From Coprinellus micaceus (Eukaryota; Basidiomycota; Agaricomycetes; Agaricales; Psathyrellaceae): a stretch of DNA of 64,000 nt. The stretch spans positions 3,348,001 to 3,412,000 of the forward strand of contig OX596340.1 of NCBI GenBank assembly GCA_951394405.1, in the 5' to 3' direction. Positions 58,071-64,000 of this stretch are shown piece after piece. Every line of letters starts with the position of its first letter. The first letter of the stretch is position 1. The notes under the pieces are model-generated. The model was not told the origin of the DNA and ran no database searches. It worked only from the letters and a program-made list of their open reading frames with translations. A program made the translations under genes and the position numbers.

Positions 58071-59522
58071 ATGTCGTCTGCAGGTAACTGCTTTCTCCCC
58101 CCTGTTCCTGGCGGTCCAAGCCTGACCCTGCTGCTTGATAGATGGAGAAACGGGGTTGAAAAGTCCCTACAATTATATCCCGTCGAAGTGGGCTGGCTTC
58201 GTCTTCACGGCCCTCTTCGCGATATCAACTCGTGAGTATTCACCCCATTCCAAAAGCACGTCGCGTTGGTTCTGACGGGGACGTAACCTCTAGTCGCACA
58301 CGTCGGTGTTTGTTTGAGGCGTAGGATGTGGTTCATCTTCCCTACCGTCGTCCTCTGCGGACAGCTTGAAGTCATTGGTTGGGGTGCTCGATTGTGGTCG
58401 TCGTATAAGCCGTACGAACGGATGCCTTACATCGCGCAGTATGTGGTCTAAGCCTTTGCCTGGGGACTCCGTCACTGAGGACTGCTGCATAGGATCTCTA
58501 CTACCATCCTGGCCCCGACTCCCTTCCTCGCTGTGGTCTTCATATTAACTGGGGAGGTCTTCCGCAGGCTGGGTTCTATTTACAGTCGCTTGAACGCTAA
58601 ATATTGTAAGTCCCGCCCCACCACCCTGAACCTGCCCGCTTCTTTAGTACTGACGAGTTCTCTCAGATACCAAGGTTTTCCTATCATGCGTGAGTTCTAG
58701 TATTTCGAAGCCGCCAGATGCGAGAGCGCTCAACCCACGATATGTGTAGGATATCGTTGCACTTCTCATCCAAGGGGCCGGAGGCGGTCTTGCCTCGAAC
58801 GCCGCGACTGGGACTGGGGACCCAACCTTGGTACGTTCCGGACACATCACATCGCGTTGCAAACCTGGCTCTTGTTCTTACCCTCCATCAACAGGGAAGC
58901 AATATCATGTTGGGGGGTATTATTTTCCAAACAAGTGAGTTATTCTTTGCACAGAAGACCTACCTGGGACTAAGCCAGGTGCAATGACAGTCGTGATTTT
59001 CGTCTTCGCCCTTTTCTGCTTGGAGTATTTCATCCGCTACTTCAAGGGTCGCCCGATCCGCAGCATCGGGTTCTCCGAGACGACCCCAACCGATACTAAT
59101 CGTGGGGAATTCACGAAGAAACTCAAGATGATGGTCCTCGCGCTGGCCTTCATCACGCAAGTCGTGTTCATCCGGTGAGCTCCTGGCGTCCCACATTACC
59201 ATCAGTCGGTGCCATCTAACCTCTTGCGCAGGGCTATTTACAGAACCATCGAGTTGGCGGATGGGTGGACTGGGCGCATCATCAGCACGGAGAGCTACTT
59301 CCGTGAGTCTTTGGCGACACTATCCCGCAACTTAAACCTGACGCGCTCCACGAATAGTCCTCCTGGACGCCCTTATGATTGTCTTGGCCATGATTACCCT
59401 GAATTTCATTCATCCCTGGAACTACCTCTACGATACCCCATCCGAGTCTATCGGGCTTGTTTCTACTCAGAAAACCTCGGATGATGTTCACACTCGTCTT
59501 TACCCAGAGGCCCGCGTATGAG
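58071..59522 (+). CDS. RTA1-like 7TM protein 2 (lipid-translocating exporter family)
   Basis: Tandem paralogue of the gene at 55409-56833 with the same many-exon layout. It has a tiny first exon (ATGTCGTCTGCAG), then DGETGLKSPYNYIPSKWAGF, QLEVIGWGARLWSSYKP, TTILAPTPFLAVVFILTGE, ALLIQGAGGGLASNA, NIMLGGIIFQT, FIRYFKGRPIRSIG, YRTIELADGWTG and a final exon with LNFIHPWNYLYDTPSES ending at TGA 59520-59522. Introns carry standard GT-AG ends and no lesion was found. The C-terminal tail is longer than in copy 1 and unrelated to it. Interior exon borders follow copy 1 but were not all indexed. Confidence 0.88.
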
Positions 59523-59796
59523 CGGCGCAAAGGAGGTCATGACATTTTCCTGACCACTTGAAAGGCAAGACCCATCGGACATATTTCAATTTATCGGTAT
59601 TTCTCTACCCTTATGTACCTCTCCTCCATCGTTATCTATCTCGTGGATAATTTTCTTACCTTACCATTGCAATCTCTGGATTTCGAAACAACTTGTCCCC
59701 TCCCCGTTAACCACCCACTCCCATTGCTTGACATCGACCCTGGAAACTGTTCGGCAACGAACCTTTTAAGGTGTCACACTTGCCTTCCAGGGCCCA

Positions 59797-61485
59797 ATGG
59801 CCGCGATTCTGCCGGTGGGAGGAGTTGAGGTCGAGGCGCGGGAAAGTCGGCTCCTTTTTGGGCCTTGGCTCGGCTCTCCTCCAGACTGCAGCTTGCCTTT
59901 CACGCTCATCATCATCCTTCCCTCCGGTATGGAGCATGTCCTCCCAGAACTCCTTTTCCAGATCTTCGACCTTGTAGTCCACACACCGAGCGACCCCGAC
60001 CCCTCATTTCCCCCCAGAGTACCCGCTCGCAGCAGGGAGGGCGGCGATAGTTTCGTACAAGGAGACGTGGATAACTTCGAGTTTTCCACCAGCAAGAACT
60101 TTCCCGATTTTCCTGCTGGAATCACTGCCCACGTCGCGAATATTCATTCTCCAATTCACCTTAGCCATGTATGCAGAAAATGGCGGGGTCTGACGTTCGC
60201 GGAGTCAAAGCTCTGGTCCACGATTTATGTCACCAATGGGCGCCCTGGATTCCCTCGACTTTTCGAACTGTGGCTCGCGAACTCTGGGTCACACCCCCTC
60301 TCCCTTGTCTTCCGAGACGGATCCGACCACGGGGAGGGCGATGGAGAGGTGATCGCTGCCATGTTCGCCTTGGCGGTATCGCATCATCAACGGTGGTCGT
60401 CGCTCAAGCTCAGGAGTCGCCGAGTCCCTATATGTGTGGATGAGATATCCAAGGCTATCCCTTCCTCCATCCAACTCCCAAATCTCAAGGCGCTTGCATT
60501 CAGCTTTAACGACACGTACAACACAGACCTCGACGAGTCAGAGACTGATACGTTCAATGTTGTGTGGGGCAGACTGGTGAAGGGTTCCCCCAAACTCCAG
60601 GAGTTGCAGATGTGGGCGACCATGGACTATGACCCTACGTTCCAGGGGCTCCTTCCGTTCTCTCGTCTGACAGTCATCACACTACCAATGGTATGGGTCG
60701 AAGGGGCAAGTTCGTTGGTGCGGAACCTGCACCAGTGCGCGTCCTTACACACACTGTCGGTCTCTCTTATATGTTGCGAAATGCAGCCTGGTGAGGCATA
60801 CGGCATTGCCATACCCTCCCTTCGGAACCTCGAAATCATCTGTACAGACAAGGCTACCGACGTCGCCGCTTTTATCCAAACATTCCACCTACCTTCCCTC
60901 AACACCCTTTCCCTCCATATGAAGTCGTATGCTTCCGTCGCGGACCCCAGCACGGCCTACAACTGGCTAAAAAACGCTCTGGATGATTGGAAACCTCCTT
61001 TGCGGTCCTTGTCGTTCCGAGACGCGACGGCATTCAGATTCGAGGATTATTTCATCCCCCTACTTCACCATCCAGCCCTTCAAAGTTTAGTCGAAGTGAA
61101 GCTAGGAGGTGTCGCAGGACCAAGGCTCCTGAAGGCTATGACAGTCGACGCCCATCAACCAGACTTGGCCCCCATGCGCAACCTTCAACGCATTCACTTC
61201 GAATCGGCATCCTTCGGCCTCGATTCGACGAGTGTAACCAACATGGCGCTGTCGCGAGGGGCGGGGTCGTCAGCCGACCTGCAGTCGCTCGCTATTGGCT
61301 TCCTCTTCGAAAAAGATATGGTGTCTCACGTAGCAGGTTGGGATGCATGCTCAGACGTGCAGCTCCGGAGGATGGATCGGAGGTTTAGATGGGTGGGAGG
61401 TTCTAGTAGGCGGATAGTTCTGGATAGAGAGTTCATGGTTCGCGATTTTTCCATGATACAAGACTGGTCCGTCCCTAGAGACTAA
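59797..61485 (+). CDS. F-box/LRR-like protein (F-box gene 3)
   Basis: Single-exon gene of 562 aa from ATG 59797, or 518 aa from the in-frame ATG 59929 (MEHVLPELLFQIFDLVVHTP), which opens directly with the F-box. The shorter start matches its paralogue at 25429, so 59929 may be the real one. After the F-box come a charged linker, PIHLSHVCRKWRGLTF (the end of the F-box fold plus WR helix), and then loosely leucine-patterned segments to a conserved end with RFRWVG and LDREFM. The product is presumably a substrate receptor of an SCF ubiquitin ligase, with substrate unknown. It is an intact paralogue of the frameshifted gene at 23800-25429. Confidence 0.85.
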   Translation: MAAILPVGGVEVEARESRLLFGPWLGSPPDCSLPFTLIIILPSGMEHVLPELLFQIFDLVVHTPSDPDPSFPPRVPARSREGGDSFVQGDVDNFEFSTSKNFPDFPAGITAHVANIHSPIHLSHVCRKWRGLTFAESKLWSTIYVTNGRPGFPRLFELWLANSGSHPLSLVFRDGSDHGEGDGEVIAAMFALAVSHHQRWSSLKLRSRRVPICVDEISKAIPSSIQLPNLKALAFSFNDTYNTDLDESETDTFNVVWGRLVKGSPKLQELQMWATMDYDPTFQGLLPFSRLTVITLPMVWVEGASSLVRNLHQCASLHTLSVSLICCEMQPGEAYGIAIPSLRNLEIICTDKATDVAAFIQTFHLPSLNTLSLHMKSYASVADPSTAYNWLKNALDDWKPPLRSLSFRDATAFRFEDYFIPLLHHPALQSLVEVKLGGVAGPRLLKAMTVDAHQPDLAPMRNLQRIHFESASFGLDSTSVTNMALSRGAGSSADLQSLAIGFLFEKDMVSHVAGWDACSDVQLRRMDRRFRWVGGSSRRIVLDREFMVRDFSMIQDWSVPRD

Positions 61486-61569
61486 GAACAGCTCTGACAC
61501 TGTCACCATTAACCGAGTTTGCAAGTACTTTCTTCAGAGCGATAAAGCCTATAACACTCTATCCGTGTC

Positions 61570-62358
61570 TCAAGCGTCGACAATGTAAGGTCCCAATCCC
61601 TGCACGATTTTCGCCCACCTTCCATCGTTCCATTGCTTGACATCGTTCCACTCTTTACTCTCCTCTCCCCAGACCTTCAAGACCCAGATGAGATAGGCAC
61701 CAAGGACGAAGTCAGCGAAGGTCAGCTGGCCACCCTCGTACCACTCTCCGCCATGATTCCCTTCCCTTTCCTTCAACCTGGCATCAAAGGCATCGAACGA
61801 CCCTTTCGCCTTGGCCCACAGCTCCGCCCTATGCTCCGGAGTCAAGGGAATGTCCTCCAACGTCTCTGCCTTGTAAATGGCGTACAAGTCCGCTGCACGA
61901 GCCCGGGTGAAGTGGTCGTGGCTTCCCTCGTTGAGGAGTGGGAGGCTGTCTGCGCACAGGGTCACGAGCGTTGGGAAGAACAACGAAAGCAGCTCGGCAT
62001 TGAGCTTCTCTTGGTCCCCTGCTGCTTCCTTGTCGCTCGGGAGGAGCCTTGGGGCGTCGGGGTATGCCTCGTCGAGGTACTTCGCAATCAGGAAGGATTC
62101 GGAGACTTTGGCTTTGACTGCGCCTGTCTCATCATCGAGGTCGAGGATCGCGGGGACGGTGTAGCCCGGGGTTCCGTCGGGCTTCGTCTTGCTGGGGGGG
62201 ATACCGTGTTTCTCGAGAACCGGTGCGATCTCGGGGTATTCGATCCATTCGGTCTTGTAGGGGACCCCTTTGTAGTTGAGCGACAGGCGCGCCTTCCACG
62301 AGTTTGGAGACCATGCCTTCCCGGGGACTGAGGCTGGGACGTCGAAGAGAGTGATCAT
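61570..62358 (-). CDS. Glutathione S-transferase, fungal (etherase/FuA-like) class
   Basis: 262 aa in one exon. A thioredoxin-fold N-terminal domain spans residues 1-90. The catalytic N-terminal stretch is WSPNSWKARLSLNYKGVPY, with the following EWIEYPEI segment typical of basidiomycete Ure2p/etherase-like GSTs that conjugate glutathione to, or cleave, aromatic and wood-derived compounds. The helical C-terminal domain (about 105-262) includes WYEGGQLTFADFVLGAYLIW. The conserved cis-proline region is seen in YTVPAILDL and the glutathione-contact region in VSESFLIAKYLDE. A TATAAA lies 63-68 bp upstream. The precise subclass is an inference from these blocks. Confidence 0.92.
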   Translation of the reverse strand: MITLFDVPASVPGKAWSPNSWKARLSLNYKGVPYKTEWIEYPEIAPVLEKHGIPPSKTKPDGTPGYTVPAILDLDDETGAVKAKVSESFLIAKYLDEAYPDAPRLLPSDKEAAGDQEKLNAELLSLFFPTLVTLCADSLPLLNEGSHDHFTRARAADLYAIYKAETLEDIPLTPEHRAELWAKAKGSFDAFDARLKEREGNHGGEWYEGGQLTFADFVLGAYLIWVLKVWGEESKEWNDVKQWNDGRWAKIVQGLGPYIVDA

Positions 62359-62420
62359 GATCGCAATTCGGGTGATGGGGTGGGTTTAGTTGTTATCAGA
62401 TTGCCACGGAAGTGAAGACC

Positions 62421-62426
62421 TTTATA
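62421..62426 (-). promoter_or_regulatory. TATA box of the GST gene
   Basis: TATAAA on the minus strand, 63-68 bp upstream of ATG 62358, in a sequence reading GAGTATAAAGG. Confidence 0.5.
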
Positions 62427-63114
62427 CTCCTCGTTCTTAACTTCTTAGTGACCATGGTCATGGAGACCTGGGGAAGTTACGTTTGGGCTTCTTGCGGTGT
62501 CTTTTGCTGACTATGCAAAGCGCTGCGCGGGGCTGCGGTCCCATCGATCCCGGTTCCATCGTGTCGTGAAAGAGGCTCTATAAGTTAGTTTGCACCCCAG
62601 CTCGCACCTCCCCATGCCGCAAACCCCGACCCTTTGCAATTCTGGGCGCTCTTCTTCATCGGCGATATACCGTCTATGGGTTACTCATCTCCACGATGTA
62701 TTCAAGGATCCTGGAGATGTTACGACAGATGACAAAGATTAGAAGGCATTCGATTGAGTCCACACCAAGCGAAGAACCTGGGGTTCGAGGAGCACCTGAC
62801 AGAGATCGAATAAACCCGAGTCGGCAGTCACGGGTCTGTGATTGCAGGAGTTAGCGGATTACCGGCCAACACCGCCCGGGCGCCTAAACTCATTGGCCAT
62901 GGCCTTGCATCGCGGTAAATCGGTCACGGTAGATCACAACAAATATTACACAGGCAATGCTAGTGTATTAGAAGGATAATATTTACGATTGATAGTAATA
63001 ATGATATGGTGGAGGAATGAGCCGGATGGCAATGGAAGGTCGAAGGGGAGATGTTGGACGCCTGTCGGGATATAGCGAAGGGGACCTTCACTTCAAGCAG
63101 TCTGGTTGGGGCAT
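62427..63114. other. Intergenic between GST and pheromone genes
   Basis: This holds the distal promoter of the GST gene and the 3' flank of the pheromone gene. No other gene is seen. Confidence 0.4.
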
Positions 63115-63180
63115 CTGCGGCGTAAGGCCATGTCAGCGTCAAAATCAATCTGATACCAGGCTCTTCTCGAGTCTACTCAC
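63115..63180 (-). other. Probable 3'-UTR intron of the pheromone gene
   Basis: On the minus strand a GTGAGTAG donor (at 63180) and a CCGCAG acceptor (at 63115) bound 66 bp, starting about 35 bp after the pheromone stop codon. Good splice signals in a position where no coding sequence continues suggest a spliced 3' UTR. Confidence 0.4.
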
Positions 63181-63214
63181 CAAGATTGACGCTGGCGAGC
63201 TCGAGCTCATCGCA

Positions 63215-63403
63215 CTAAGCGATGGTGCAGTAAGTTCCGCCACCCTGACCGTTCGGGTCCTCGTTATCGGTGGGGAGGTCCTTGGCGAAGACGACGCAGT
63301 AGGTTCCGCCGCCCTGGCCGTTGGGATCCTCGGCGTTGGTGGGGATCTTAACGGGGGCGGGGGCCTTGTCGGCGGTGAGGGAGATGGTGGCGAAGGAGTC
63401 CAT
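63215..63403 (-). CDS. Lipopeptide mating-pheromone precursor with two internal repeats
   Basis: 62-aa, single-exon product from ATG 63403 to TAG 63215. The start MDSF and the C-terminal CaaX box C59-T-I-A62 are the hallmarks of basidiomycete a-factor-like pheromone precursors, which are farnesylated and methylated at the cysteine, trimmed at the N-terminus, exported, and sensed by STE3-type receptors. The peptide block EDPNGQGGGTYC occurs twice, at 25-36 and 48-59, with an exact 69-bp period in DNA. The first copy is followed by VVFAKDLPTD, the second by TIA. Only the second block carries a true terminal CaaX, although the first reads CVVF. There is no signal peptide, as expected for this class. 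No receptor gene is seen in the window. It could be a mating-type B-locus gene or a non-mating-type pheromone-like gene. Confidence 0.8.
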   Translation of the reverse strand: MDSFATISLTADKAPAPVKIPTNAEDPNGQGGGTYCVVFAKDLPTDNEDPNGQGGGTYCTIA

Positions 63404-63470
63404 TGTTTGGTTGGTAGTAGTTGCTTTGGTGAGAGGCAGACTGCTGGGTTATCGATGGAAAGGTGCCCAA

Positions 63471-63476
63471 TTTATA
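63471..63476 (-). promoter_or_regulatory. TATA box of the pheromone gene
   Basis: TATAAA on the minus strand in the context CCCTATAAATTGGGC, 68-73 bp upstream of ATG 63403. A strong TATA box fits a highly expressed small gene. Confidence 0.55.
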
Positions 63477-64000
63477 GGGAAAACCCCTCGCGCATTGACC
63501 GACTCGCAGATCCGCCAACAACTCAGCACTCTGAGAGGTTTATTGTTCCATCTTACCGGCTAATTTGCGATTTAGCGGGCGATTCAATGTGTGTACAAGA
63601 CGAGAAAAGCGGGAATTGACAGGTCCGTTAAGCCCTACAACCGAACAATTAAGACTGGGGGCCATCCCTAGATTCACCTCGCAAACAGCCTGCGGTCAAA
63701 TTTCTGCAAGGACCTGCGTGGAGGGGCTGCTCCACTTTCCTTGACCCTCTGGTCACGGCCTCGGTACCGGCGGTCGTGTTTGGCAGGAAACATGGACCGC
63801 GCGTCGTTACGCGAAAGTAATTGACGGGGACGATCGTCCCATCCGGCTTCCATGACGTCATTACCAGCCTTATTGTTCTCGCTTGGGCGCTTATTGTTTT
63901 TACCTGCTATTCAGTTGAGCTTTAGTAGGGGTTGAATGCTATGGGATACACCCACAGTTGCGGGTAGATTGTTTGTGTACTGATATTCTTTGACCGGGAC
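63477..64000. other. Right edge, pheromone upstream region
   Basis: No gene is recognised. A GGGCGCTTATTG word lies at about 63885-63896. Confidence 0.4.

Noticed and set aside
61633..62331. 232-codon frame antisense to the GST gene
   Set aside because: The minus-strand GST is unmistakable; the antisense frame is a codon-bias shadow.

Overview
The window is from a filamentous basidiomycete, most likely an Agaricomycete. It is GC-moderate and most genes are broken by many 45-70 bp introns with GT(A/G)NGT donors and YAG acceptors. The gene content fits: several NACHT-type STAND ATPases, F-box/LRR-like proteins, RTA1-like 7TM proteins, a Ty1/copia remnant and, at the right edge, a CaaX-terminated lipopeptide mating-pheromone precursor. 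All exon borders were read by eye from reading frames, splice signals and paralogue comparison; nothing was computed or searched.

Left third (1-19.2 kb): a rearranged copia element (inverted LTRs around a pol fragment), then three minus-strand NACHT genes (A 2727-4809, B about 11473-14060, C 17117-19152). They are separated by gene-poor DNA containing two diverged copies of an unidentified decayed segment (about 6.3-8.1 and 14.5-16.3 kb), a foldback element carrying TTAGGG-like sequence (9667-10100) and other repeats.

Middle (19.6-39.2 kb): ordinary cellular genes. These are a KHA1-type K+/H+ antiporter, a frameshifted F-box gene, a GDA1-type Golgi nucleoside diphosphatase divergent from an MDM35 twin-CX9C protein, a 3-kb stretch without a clear gene, a single-pass SH3 protein, a second F-box protein, and the cullin-like APC2 subunit of the anaphase-promoting complex.

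Right (39.9-64 kb): two more NACHT genes in tandem on the plus strand (D 39873-42251, E 42597-44696) followed by the relic of another; an NHA1-type Na+/H+ antiporter; a tandem-repeat and hairpin region; a long disordered protein whose C-terminal tail resembles the N-terminal motif of NACHT protein D; two tandem RTA1-like genes; a third F-box protein; a fungal glutathione transferase; and the pheromone precursor.

The main theme is the NACHT family. Five intact or nearly intact genes share exon phases, a short N-terminal motif, a NACHT ATPase, no obvious superstructure repeats, and a C-terminal module with a DVEWWL-like segment and four spaced cysteines. Three of them share the decamer TTAAGCGCCC 87-89 bp upstream of the start codon. 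The downstream disordered protein with a related terminal motif is a candidate, unproven, signalling partner.
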